From contig CASEVT010000037.1 of the NCBI GenBank assembly GCA_949291445.1, forward strand, positions 1 through 33,557: 33,557 nucleotides of DNA, given 5' to 3'. This document shows, piece by piece, positions 1 through 5,577 of the stretch (position 1 is its first letter; each line of letters starts with the position of its first letter). The notes beneath the pieces are model-generated. The model was not told the DNA's origin. It saw only the letters and a program-made list of their open reading frames with translations, and did no database searches. The translations under genes and the position numbers were made by a program. Source of the DNA: an uncultured bacterium (GTDB lineage Bacteria > Cyanobacteriota > Vampirovibrionia > Gastranaerophilales > Gastranaerophilaceae).

Positions 1-858
1 AGTGATTTGGATTTTTTAATTAAGTTTGCTAAAGAAACTAAAGCTGCCGGTGCTAAACGCTTTCGCTATTGTGATACGTTGGGTTATGATGATCCTCAAA
101 CCGCTTATGAAAGGATTTATAAGATTGCAAAAGAAACCGGAATGGATATGGAAATGCATTTTCATAACGATCTTGGTATGGCGACCGGATGCTCTGTGCT
201 CGGCGCTAAAGCGGCAATTGATGCCGGTGTAAATGCTTATATCAATACTGCCATAAACGGTATGGGCGAACGTGCCGGTAATGCTGATCTGGTGTCGTGT
301 CTTCTGGCTGTTAAAAAATCAAGCGGATTTGCAAATAAATATAACATCGATCCGAATATTGATCTTTCTAAGGCTTGGAAGCTTGCAAAATATACTTCCT
401 ACGCTTTCGGTGTTCCTATACCGATAAATCAACCTGCTGTCGGCAAGAATGCTTTTGCTCATGAATCAGGTATTCATGCAGATGGTGCGCTTAAGGACAG
501 AAGAAATTATGAACTATATGATTTTGAAGAGCTGGGACGCGGTGAGCCTGAAATTGTTGAAACCGGAAGAATGATTACCGTCGGTGAATATGGCGGTATT
601 AAAGGGTTTAGAAATGTATTCAAAAATCTGGAGCTGGAGTTCCACGATGAAGATGAGGCTAGAAATATTCTTGAACTTTGCCGTTATGCCAATGTTCATA
701 CTCAGTTGCCGCTTACGGACAGTGAGTTGAAGTTTATTTACTTCTATCCTGATATCGCCGCTAAAGTAATGACTGTTACTCCGTATTACATACCTACCGG
801 CGAGTTGAAAAAACGGGTTGACGCTAATCAAAAAACTATGCCGGGGGCAATTATTTAG
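1..858 (+). CDS. Homocitrate synthase / isopropylmalate synthase family enzyme, 3' part
   Basis: The reading frame is open from base 1, so the gene starts before the window and only about the last 285 codons are present. The family condenses acetyl-CoA with a 2-oxoacid in a DRE-TIM metallolyase barrel. Visible are the metal-binding HFHNDLG motif, GERAGNADL, and HESGIHADGALKD, which is typical of homocitrate synthase/NifV rather than LeuA. The C-terminal part (GEYGGIKGF onward) is the small helical accessory region. The HNDFYK form of Re-type citrate synthases is absent. Nitrogenase genes are not present nearby, so the product could be homocitrate for lysine-type metabolism or another 2-oxoacid condensation. 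The family call is firm; the exact substrate is not. Confidence 0.75.
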   Translation, partial: SDLDFLIKFAKETKAAGAKRFRYCDTLGYDDPQTAYERIYKIAKETGMDMEMHFHNDLGMATGCSVLGAKAAIDAGVNAYINTAINGMGERAGNADLVSCLLAVKKSSGFANKYNIDPNIDLSKAWKLAKYTSYAFGVPIPINQPAVGKNAFAHESGIHADGALKDRRNYELYDFEELGRGEPEIVETGRMITVGEYGGIKGFRNVFKNLELEFHDEDEARNILELCRYANVHTQLPLTDSELKFIYFYPDIAAKVMTVTPYYIPTGELKKRVDANQKTMPGAII

Positions 859-971
859 TTTTTGTGATGCCGGAGTTTTGCATTTCACAATAAGTTCTAG
901 CCGAAAAGTCTTTAAGTAAACCCCGTGTGTGAATTTTTGTAAAAGATGGGATAAATCTTCGTTCAAATTTT

Positions 972-1006
972 TTGTGTTAAGCTTTTTACACAAGTACAAA
1001 TACAAT
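972..1006 (+). promoter_or_regulatory. Imperfect dyad and -10 box before the 1022 gene
   Basis: Bases 972-993 form an imperfect palindrome (TTGTGT ... ACACAA, 8 of 11 pairs). A -10-like TACAAT lies at 1001-1006, followed by a strong GGAG ribosome site before ATG 1022. The dyad sits where an operator or activator site would be. No well-spaced -35 is visible. Confidence 0.35.
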
Positions 1007-1021
1007 TGAAGGAGAACTAAA

Positions 1022-1504
1022 ATGCCCAGAGTACCAAGTTTGCTTACCGTACAGTCTCCAAGAGTTAGTCTGGTAACGTTTGAACCTATAGTATCAAACA
1101 GAAAAGCTTCTGAGATGGTACGCTCAATGATTGATAACCCTGATTATGCAGAGTTTAAAGAATTGAAAAATCGAGCAAATGCCGCCAACGTCAGAATGAA
1201 TTTGAAAATAGCCGAGCCTGGACTCGGTTTGGAATATGACAGTTTTGAGCTTCAAATGGCGGATGTGTCTGTTCCGACTTCACGTGAATTGATGAAAATT
1301 GTTTCGAAAATCTTTACCTCAAAACCATCTCATCTCAGAGCAAATATCCAAGATGCCTATGAGACATTCCGTGCGGCACTTTCGTCTGAATCTAAAGGCG
1401 GGGTGAAATCTGTCGAATTTATGCCTAAAGAACCCTTCGCACAAAAGGTCGAAAAGGCGCTCGATAAGTTGCTCGTCGATCGCGAATTGGCTAAAAAATC
1501 TTAA
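1022..1504 (+). CDS. Orphan protein, 160 aa
   Basis: Not recognised. ATG 1022 is preceded by GAAGGAG at good spacing. The protein has no signal peptide or membrane segment. It has charged, helix-prone stretches and a Lys/Glu-rich C-terminus (EKALDKLLVDRELAKKS), and looks like a soluble cytosolic protein. It is separated from the upstream synthase by about 160 bases with its own dyad/-10 region, and from tpiA by 84 bases containing a tpiA promoter, so it is probably transcribed alone. Codon use matches its neighbours. Confidence 0.6.
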   Translation: MPRVPSLLTVQSPRVSLVTFEPIVSNRKASEMVRSMIDNPDYAEFKELKNRANAANVRMNLKIAEPGLGLEYDSFELQMADVSVPTSRELMKIVSKIFTSKPSHLRANIQDAYETFRAALSSESKGGVKSVEFMPKEPFAQKVEKALDKLLVDRELAKKS

Positions 1505-1541
1505 TAAATATGATTAAATTATCTTGATAATTCTTCTTGTT

Positions 1542-1571
1542 TTGACTACGATCCGTATGTAATTGTACAAA
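1542..1571 (+). promoter_or_regulatory. Probable tpiA promoter
   Basis: TTGACT (1542-1547) and TACAAA (1566-1571) are separated by 18 bases, just before a GAGGAG ribosome site and ATG 1589. The implied leader is very short. Confidence 0.45.
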
Positions 1572-1588
1572 ACAGAGGAGAATTAATT

Positions 1589-2365
1589 ATGTCAAGAAGA
1601 CCTGTTATTGCAGGAAACTGGAAAATGCACAAGCTCCAGTCCGAATCTGCTGAACTTGCAAATGCAGTTATGAAAGAATTAAAGGAAATAGACAAGGCTC
1701 TATTACCGGAAGTTGTTATTGCACCGGTGTTTACGTCTTTATATGCTGTTAACAAGGCTCTTACGGATTGCGGTTGCGGAAAAGTCAAAATGGCTGCTCA
1801 AAATGCTTACTTTGAAACTCAAGGTGCTTTTACCGGTGAAGTTTCTGTTGAAATGGTTAAAGACGCCGGCGCTGAGTATGTAATTATCGGTCACTCCGAA
1901 AGAAGACAGTATTTCGGTGAAACTGACGAAATGATTAATAAAAAAGCTAAAAAAATTCTGGAACTCGGTCTGGTTCCGATAATCTGCTGCGGCGAAACAC
2001 TCGAACAAAGAGAAGCCGGTGTAACTGATTCTCATATCGCTTCACAAATTAAAGCTGCATTGTCCGGTTTGTCTGAAGCTGAAGTTGCGAAATCAATCAT
2101 TGCTTATGAACCAATATGGGCTATCGGTACCGGAAAAACCTGCGATGCCGATGAAGCTAACAGAGTAATCGCTATGATCCGTGGCGTGGTTAAAGAAATT
2201 GCCGGTGCTTCTGCTGCTGATTCTATCAGAATACTCTACGGAGGCAGCGTTAAACCTAATACTATCGTTGAACAAATGTCTAAATCTGATATCGACGGCG
2301 CTCTGGTCGGCGGTGCAAGCCTTACTGCTGACAGCTTTGCTGCTATCGTTAAGGGCGCTATGTAG
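1589..2365 (+). CDS. tpiA: Triose-phosphate isomerase
   Basis: Interconverts dihydroxyacetone phosphate and glyceraldehyde 3-phosphate in glycolysis, in the cytosol. The 258 residues match the usual family length. Catalytic residues are in place: Lys12 in GNWKMHK, His102 in IIGHSERR, and Glu174 in YEPIWAIGTG. The phosphate-binding ILYGGSVKP and GALVGGASL motifs follow. ATG is preceded by GAGGAG. It has its own promoter and is followed by a strong terminator, so it is a single-gene unit. In many bacteria it lies beside gapA/pgk, which are absent here. Confidence 0.97.
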   Translation: MSRRPVIAGNWKMHKLQSESAELANAVMKELKEIDKALLPEVVIAPVFTSLYAVNKALTDCGCGKVKMAAQNAYFETQGAFTGEVSVEMVKDAGAEYVIIGHSERRQYFGETDEMINKKAKKILELGLVPIICCGETLEQREAGVTDSHIASQIKAALSGLSEAEVAKSIIAYEPIWAIGTGKTCDADEANRVIAMIRGVVKEIAGASAADSIRILYGGSVKPNTIVEQMSKSDIDGALVGGASLTADSFAAIVKGAM

Positions 2366-2403
2366 GCTTTTATCAGTAGTTATAAATTTGTATGGATATT
2401 TGA

Positions 2404-2428
2404 AACCCGCAATTTTTGCGGGTTTTTT
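2404..2428 (+). terminator. Rho-independent terminator of tpiA
   Basis: Hairpin AACCCGC / GCGGGTT with a seven-base AT loop, followed by a run of T. It lies about 40 bases after the tpiA stop. Confidence 0.9.
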
Positions 2429-2464
2429 CTTTATTTCTTCCTTTAATTTGTATATGTTAAGAAA

Positions 2465-2490
2465 TGTAAACCTGTAAACCCTTGTATAAT
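2465..2490 (+). promoter_or_regulatory. Tandem 8-bp repeat next to a -10 box
   Basis: TGTAAACC occurs twice head to tail (2465-2472 and 2473-2480), directly followed by a consensus TATAAT (2485-2490). The repeat occupies the -35 position, so it is either a regulator site or replaces a -35. Transcription would start near 2497, about 130 bases before the ribbon-helix-helix gene at 2629. Confidence 0.45.
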
Positions 2491-2628
2491 AGCAATTTAT
2501 AGAAGTGTGTATATATTTTATAAATAAATTTTAGCAATTTTTTATTTCAAAAAGTGTTTATATAAGTACGAGAGACAAACCCAAAACACCACAAAGACAA
2601 TAGATAAAAGATAATTGGAGGAACACAA

Positions 2629-2817
2629 ATGGCTAGAGTATTAATTTCAATGCCCGAAGAATTTTTATCAAAAATTGACGGAGTAGCAGAAACAGAAAAT
2701 CGTACAAGAAGTGAATTGATTCGTGAAGCATTGAGAACATACATTCACAAACAAAAAGTTCGCGAAAATACACTCGCATCAAAGAATGCATCAATATTAG
2801 AAGCATTGCTTGATTAA
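2629..2817 (+). CDS. Ribbon-helix-helix (CopG/Arc-type) DNA-binding protein
   Basis: The 62-residue protein has the ribbon-helix-helix layout. A short N-terminal strand (RVLISMPEEFL) is followed by helix 1 (SKIDGVAETEN) and the turn/helix RTRSELIREALRTYI, where RSELIREALR is the family's most conserved part. Such proteins dimerise and bind short repeats; many are antitoxins or autoregulators. No toxin ORF follows: the gene ends in a 90-base tail and a terminator. TIGHT start evidence comes from TTGGAGGAACACAA before ATG. The tandem 8-bp repeat at 2465-2480 is a plausible self-operator (inference). Confidence 0.8.
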   Translation: MARVLISMPEEFLSKIDGVAETENRTRSELIREALRTYIHKQKVRENTLASKNASILEALLD

Positions 2818-2904
2818 TAAAAAGTTTGAAGTTACTAAAGGTAACTGGCAAGACGGCACTAATTTGGGGAATTAAGAGACTAAGAGAAATTTATCATTAA
2901 ATAC

Positions 2905-2926
2905 GGCTGCTAATGCAGCCTTTTTT
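2905..2926 (+). terminator. Terminator after the ribbon-helix-helix gene
   Basis: GGCTGC / GCAGCC stem with a four-base loop followed by six T. It separates this gene from the convergent gene at 2934-3140. Confidence 0.85.
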
Positions 2927-2933
2927 ATTGCAA

Positions 2934-3140
2934 TCAGTCTTCAAACGGGTTTTTGGTTTTAACCTTAAGCTCCTCGGCTTTAATAAGATATCCGCATTTC
3001 GTACAGGCAAGAATTTTCTCCGTACTGTCGATTGGCAAAAATACATGCTCGCATTTTTCGTAATCTGTATTATTAATACCCGCAGAGGCTCTTTTTTCTT
3101 TCTCTTTAAGTAATTTTACAATCAGCTCAATTATATACAT
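2934..3140 (-). CDS. Small Cys-pair (zinc-ribbon-like) protein, 68 aa
   Basis: Not a named family. An amphipathic N-terminal helix (YIIELIVKLLKEKEK) precedes CEH near residue 30 and ACTKCGYL near residue 46. The C-H and CxxC pairs could bind one zinc ion as a half zinc ribbon. The start is ATG 3140, with AGGGG about a dozen bases upstream. It is convergent with the gene ending at 2817 and divergent from the gene at 3283. The function is unknown; it may bind protein or nucleic acid. Confidence 0.6.
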   Translation of the reverse strand: MYIIELIVKLLKEKEKRASAGINNTDYEKCEHVFLPIDSTEKILACTKCGYLIKAEELKVKTKNPFED

Positions 3141-3176
3141 TAAGTGGCTTTGCCCCTAAAAAAAAATAACTTATCC

Positions 3177-3193
3177 CTGTATATATAATACAG
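3177..3193. promoter_or_regulatory. CTGT-N9-ACAG dyad between divergent small genes
   Basis: An inverted repeat with an AT-only centre lies in the 142-base gap between the divergent genes starting at 3140(-) and 3283(+). It overlaps the TATA-type region for the minus-strand gene. It resembles an enterobacterial LexA box but the spacing is nine instead of eight. Confidence 0.25.
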
Positions 3194-3198
3194 CATTA

Positions 3199-3226
3199 TT
3201 GACTTTACTCCAAAAAGAAATATCAT
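3199..3226 (+). promoter_or_regulatory. Promoter of the 3283 gene
   Basis: TTGACT (3199-3204) and TATCAT (3221-3226) have 16-base spacing. The start site near 3233 gives a leader of about 50 bases. Confidence 0.5.
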
Positions 3227-3282
3227 ATATTTAGAGGATGCCGAATTTTACTCTGCAAATATGAAACATATGAGGAGAAAGT

Positions 3283-3543
3283 ATGTCACTTACACTGGTA
3301 CAAAAACTTAAACAATTTGAAAGACAAATTGTATTCTTAAGATGGGGTTCTAGCGGCGAGTACGGAAAAATTAAATATGTTGGTTACGATTTTGTAGAAT
3401 TCGAAGTTTTGGATCCCGACAGTATGGAGTATACCGAAACTATTCTTATTAACCCTCAAATAATACTCGAAATGGTTATTGGCGGGTATGATATTTCAAG
3501 AATTATTGCGGAATATTCTTCAAAAATTTCTACTCAAGAATAA
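3283..3543 (+). CDS. Orphan 86-aa protein with possible LSm-like segment
   Basis: Not recognised by family. ATG is preceded by GAGGAG at ideal spacing. Residues about 16-50 read as short strands: IVFLRWGSSGEYGKIKYVG followed by DFVEFEVLD. The pattern of a glycine-containing loop, a second strand and then a D-F-V strand resembles an Sm1 motif of Hfq/LSm proteins, but residues specific for Hfq (KHA) are missing. The C-terminal half (ILINPQIILEMVIGGYDISRII) is hydrophobic and probably packs as further strand/helix. A role in RNA binding is only a guess. Confidence 0.55.
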   Translation: MSLTLVQKLKQFERQIVFLRWGSSGEYGKIKYVGYDFVEFEVLDPDSMEYTETILINPQIILEMVIGGYDISRIIAEYSSKISTQE

Positions 3544-3591
3544 TTGCGAAAGTATTTGAAATATTTTTAGCGGTTTTCAAAACTTATAAAA

Positions 3592-3623
3592 GAGAAAAGC
3601 CTTCTGAACACTTCAAAAGGCTT
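3592..3623 (-). terminator. Terminator of the minus-strand 3657-4043 gene
   Basis: AAGCCTT / AAGGCTT stem with a 13-base loop; read on the minus strand it ends in TTTTCTCTTTT. On the plus strand the stem is not followed by T. Confidence 0.6.
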
Positions 3624-3656
3624 AATAAGCTATATCAGACAAACAATTTAGAGGAG

Positions 3657-4043
3657 TTAATTTTTAGATTCAGCCATTTTAGCGGCGAGTTCATACTTCG
3701 TAGATTCAGGCAAGTTGACGCCTTCAAGTTCTTCGTTTATTGCCAGAAGTCCCTTAGTTACTTCATCTTCAAATTCACCAATGAATCCGGCAATTCTTGC
3801 GGCTTGTTCGGGTGTTACGTATTTTGCAACGTCATAAGTTTTTGATATGGATTTCGGATTAACAACGACTGCATTTTGAGCCATATAAGTTAAAACGTCC
3901 TCCGGTTTTACCTGTGCTCCTGATGTTTGTGCCTGATTGTTTTGTACATTTTCTTCCGGTTTTGATTCGCTTTGTGTTTTTGGGTTGACGTATGAGTTAA
4001 CGCCTTTTGTGTTGATGCCAATTCTGTTGATGTTGTTTGTCAT
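3657..4043 (-). CDS. Orphan 128-aa protein under a sigma-28-type promoter
   Basis: Not recognised. A longer frame reaches 4088, but AGGAG lies correctly before ATG 4043 and the sigma-28-type promoter would start transcription near 4072, so 4043 is the start. The N-terminal ~45 residues are Asn/Gln/Ser/Pro-rich and probably disordered (INRIGINTKGVNSYVNPKTQ). The rest is helical, including VTPEQAARIAGFIGEFEDEV. There is no signal peptide. The short ordered start plus a disordered linker plus C-terminal helices is reminiscent of FlgM-like or flagellar-secreted proteins, but no FlgM signature is present. The promoter points to co-expression with motility genes (inference). Confidence 0.6.
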   Translation of the reverse strand: MTNNINRIGINTKGVNSYVNPKTQSESKPEENVQNNQAQTSGAQVKPEDVLTYMAQNAVVVNPKSISKTYDVAKYVTPEQAARIAGFIGEFEDEVTKGLLAINEELEGVNLPESTKYELAAKMAESKN

Positions 4044-4078
4044 AATATATTCTCCTGTTATATCTTGCCACATTATAT

Positions 4079-4105
4079 ATATCGGCATTTTTTTTATGAA
4101 CTTTA
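4079..4105 (-). promoter_or_regulatory. Sigma-28 (FliA)-type promoter
   Basis: On the minus strand TAAAGTTC (4105-4098), then exactly 11 bases, then GCCGATAT (4086-4079). This is 14 of 16 matches to the enterobacterial FliA consensus TAAAGTTT-N11-GCCGATAA. The start site near 4072 leaves a 29-base leader with AGGAG. An overlapping TATAAT (4077-4072) could alternatively be a sigma-70 -10 box, but it has no -35. Confidence 0.7.
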
Positions 4106-4122
4106 GGATTTTGTTTTGTTTT

Positions 4123-4139
4123 GTTACATTTATTTACAA
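4123..4139 (-). promoter_or_regulatory. Shared upstream element (TGTAA direct repeat)
   Basis: Minus-strand TTGTAAATAAATGTAAC contains two TGTAA half-sites 10 bases apart, 17 bases upstream of the sigma-28-type -35. Similar elements lie at 19760-19776 and 32882-32898. Confidence 0.4.
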
Positions 4140-4210
4140 TTCAGCCTGCTTTATATTGATTTATAAGGATATTTATACATGTTCGAGAGAGGATTTAAAA
4201 CTGTTCAATA

Positions 4211-4238
4211 AAAAAAACCGCCCTTTCGAGCGGTTTTT
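4211..4238 (-). terminator. Terminator of rplJ-rplL
   Basis: AAAACCGC / GCGGTTTT stem with an eight-base loop. On the minus strand it is followed by a T run. It lies about 40 bases after the rplL stop, so rpoB is not co-transcribed. Confidence 0.9.
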
Positions 4239-4275
4239 GAGAATACTTTCAAAGAAGTTTTTGATATAAAGAAAA

Positions 4276-4659
4276 CTACTTGATTTCAACAGTAGCGCCA
4301 GCTTCTTCGAGTTGTTTTTTGATAGCTTCAGCGTCTTCTTTTTTGATGTTTTCTTTGATTGGTTTCGGAGCAGCATCAACAAGATCTTTAGCTTCTTTCA
4401 AGCCCAAGCCTGTGATAGCTCTAACTTCTTTAAGAACAGCAATTTTGTTAGCACCTGCAGAAGCGAGGATAACAGAAACTTCAGAAGCTTCTTCAGCACC
4501 GCCTTCAGCTGCAGCTGCACCGGCAGCAGGAGCTGCTGCTACTGCAACAGGAGCTGCTGCAGAAACGCCGAATTTTTCTTCCATAGCTTTAACTAATTCA
4601 GCTGCTTCTAACAAAGTTAATTTTTCAATTGATTCTAAGATAGATTCTACATTACTCAT
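4276..4659 (-). CDS. rplL: 50S ribosomal protein L7/L12
   Basis: Forms the flexible ribosomal stalk that recruits translation factors. The 127 residues show an N-terminal dimerisation helix region (1-30), an Ala-rich hinge (about 33-58), and the globular C-terminal domain with the factor-binding segment [19 protein letters not shown] (78-96). AAAGGAGA precedes ATG. It follows rplJ by 60 bases and is the last gene before a strong terminator. The classical downstream rpoB is absent, which is unusual. Confidence 0.97.
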   Translation of the reverse strand: MSNVESILESIEKLTLLEAAELVKAMEEKFGVSAAAPVAVAAAPAAGAAAAEGGAEEASEVSVILASAGANKIAVLKEVRAITGLGLKEAKDLVDAAPKPIKENIKKEDAEAIKKQLEEAGATVEIK

Positions 4660-4719
4660 TTTATTTCTCCTTTTTATTTAATGTTATTTTGAGTACGAAT
4701 TAAGCGCAAAAACCAATTT

Positions 4720-5241
4720 TTACGCAGATTTTTGTTTCGCAACCGCATCCAAAGCACGAACAAGACTGCTCATAACAGCATTTGTAGCGCCGGCGATGCC
4801 TGTTGCAGGTGAATTTATGCAGCCAAGCATTTTTGCATAAAGTTCTTCTCTTGACGGTGTTTTCGCAAGAGCTTCAACTTGTTTTGCATCCAAAAGTTGT
4901 CCGTCCAAGGCACCTGCAATAATTTCACATTTTTTAGTTTCTTTAATGAATTTAGCAAGAACCTTTGCAGGTGAAACTTCGTCTTCGAAGCCGAAAGCAA
5001 TAGCTGTTGATTCCTTCATAACTTCGTCGAGCATTTCAAATTGCGTTCCTTTGAATGCAATTTTGGCTAAGGTATTTTTTGTAACTGTATAGTCAGCGCC
5101 TGATTTTTGCAAAAGTCTTCTTAATTTTGTGATTTCATCTACATTCAGACCCTTATAGTTGGTTACAATAGCTACTTTAGCCTTTTCAACATTTTCTTTA
5201 ATGTGTGCAATTTTTTGTTCTTTAAAGGCTTTTGTTGCCAT
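4720..5241 (-). CDS. rplJ: 50S ribosomal protein L10
   Basis: Anchors the L7/L12 dimers to 23S rRNA at the stalk base. The 173 residues match the family length. The conserved N-terminal region VTNYKGLNVDEITKLRR and KNTLAKIA is followed by the C-terminal helix region (SPATGIAGATNAVMSSLVRALDA, in part) that binds L7/L12. AAAGGAGC precedes ATG. The upstream region carries an L10 leader, so L10(L12)n probably represses its own mRNA. The usual partners rplK and rplA are not upstream; ftsI lies there in divergent orientation. Confidence 0.97.
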   Translation of the reverse strand: MATKAFKEQKIAHIKENVEKAKVAIVTNYKGLNVDEITKLRRLLQKSGADYTVTKNTLAKIAFKGTQFEMLDEVMKESTAIAFGFEDEVSPAKVLAKFIKETKKCEIIAGALDGQLLDAKQVEALAKTPSREELYAKMLGCINSPATGIAGATNAVMSSLVRALDAVAKQKSA

Positions 5242-5293
5242 AGTTTGCTCCTTTTATTTGTTAGATTGTATCGACCTTAAATTTTTGCCGCAA

Positions 5294-5323
5294 TAAAAAA
5301 TGATTTTACGGCTAACCGCAAAA
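5294..5323 (-). terminator. Attenuator hairpin in the rplJ leader
   Basis: On the minus strand TTTTGCGG-TTAG-CCGTAAAA forms an eight-pair hairpin with one G-U pair. It is followed by CA and six T (5300-5295). It lies 50-80 bases before the rplJ ATG, downstream of the L10 leader core. This is the place expected for transcription attenuation controlled by L10 binding. Confidence 0.65.
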
Positions 5324-5380
5324 CCATTCATCAACTATACCATTAAACCTGAATCGGTTTATTATATTTGATTTGAGTGT

Positions 5381-5440
5381 TCCTCGACAGGCTTGTTTCA
5401 ATTTAAGAGAGTTCAATTCTCACCTGTTGTCTGCGGTTCA
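5381..5440 (-). promoter_or_regulatory. L10 ribosomal-protein leader
   Basis: The minus strand reads CCGCAGACAACAGGTG, then a stem-loop, then GCCTGTCGAGG. The CGCAGAC..CAGGTG and CCTG.CGAGG halves are the conserved parts of the bacterial L10 leader, which mimics the L10 site of 23S rRNA. ACAGG and CCTGT pair. Position and orientation (between promoter and rplJ) fit. Confidence 0.8.
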
Positions 5441-5448
5441 GTATTTAG

Positions 5449-5477
5449 ATTATACAAAACATGTTTTTCATGCAACA
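5449..5477 (-). promoter_or_regulatory. rplJ-rplL promoter
   Basis: Consensus TATAAT at 5454-5449 (minus). Upstream TGTTGC gives 17-base spacing; the overlapping TTGCAT gives 15. The start site, near 5442, lies directly before the L10 leader. Confidence 0.6.
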
Positions 5478-5562
5478 TGGGATTAAGAAATTTTAATTAA
5501 TTTAAAAAAGCAATTAAAAAAACTATTTTTACATAAATTAATGCTGCTGATTTTGACCCTTA

Positions 5563-5571
5563 TGCTATGAT
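5563..5571 (+). promoter_or_regulatory. Extended -10 box just before ftsI
   Basis: TGCTATGAT (TG-n-TATGAT) ends six bases before the ATG at 5578, so transcription would begin at the start codon. No ribosome-binding site is present. This points to a leaderless mRNA. Confidence 0.5.
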
Positions 5572-5577
5572 TAAAGA

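Larger units (their letters stand above)
5242..5577. other. Intergenic region between divergent rplJ and ftsI
   Basis: This 336-base gap holds, on the minus strand, the rplJ promoter, the L10 leader and an attenuator hairpin. On the plus strand it holds the ftsI -10 box at its very end. No additional ORF is supported. Confidence 0.7.

Noticed and set aside
1-858. Nitrogen-fixation gene nifV
   Set aside because: Only the family motif fits; no other nif gene is in the window, so the specific role is not claimed.
514-1005. Minus-strand ORF of 163 codons
   Set aside because: It lies antisense to the homocitrate-synthase coding region and lacks a recognisable domain.
3177-3193. LexA/SOS box
   Set aside because: CTGT-N9-ACAG has the wrong spacing for the enterobacterial box and the neighbouring genes are not DNA-repair genes.
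3238-3245. GCCGAATT as a further sigma-28 -10
   Set aside because: No TAAAGTTT-like box lies 11 bases upstream; a TTGACT/TATCAT promoter serves this gene better.
5553-5571. TTGACC and TATGAT as a normal promoter pair for ftsI
   Set aside because: The spacing is only seven bases; the -10 is better read as an extended type without -35.
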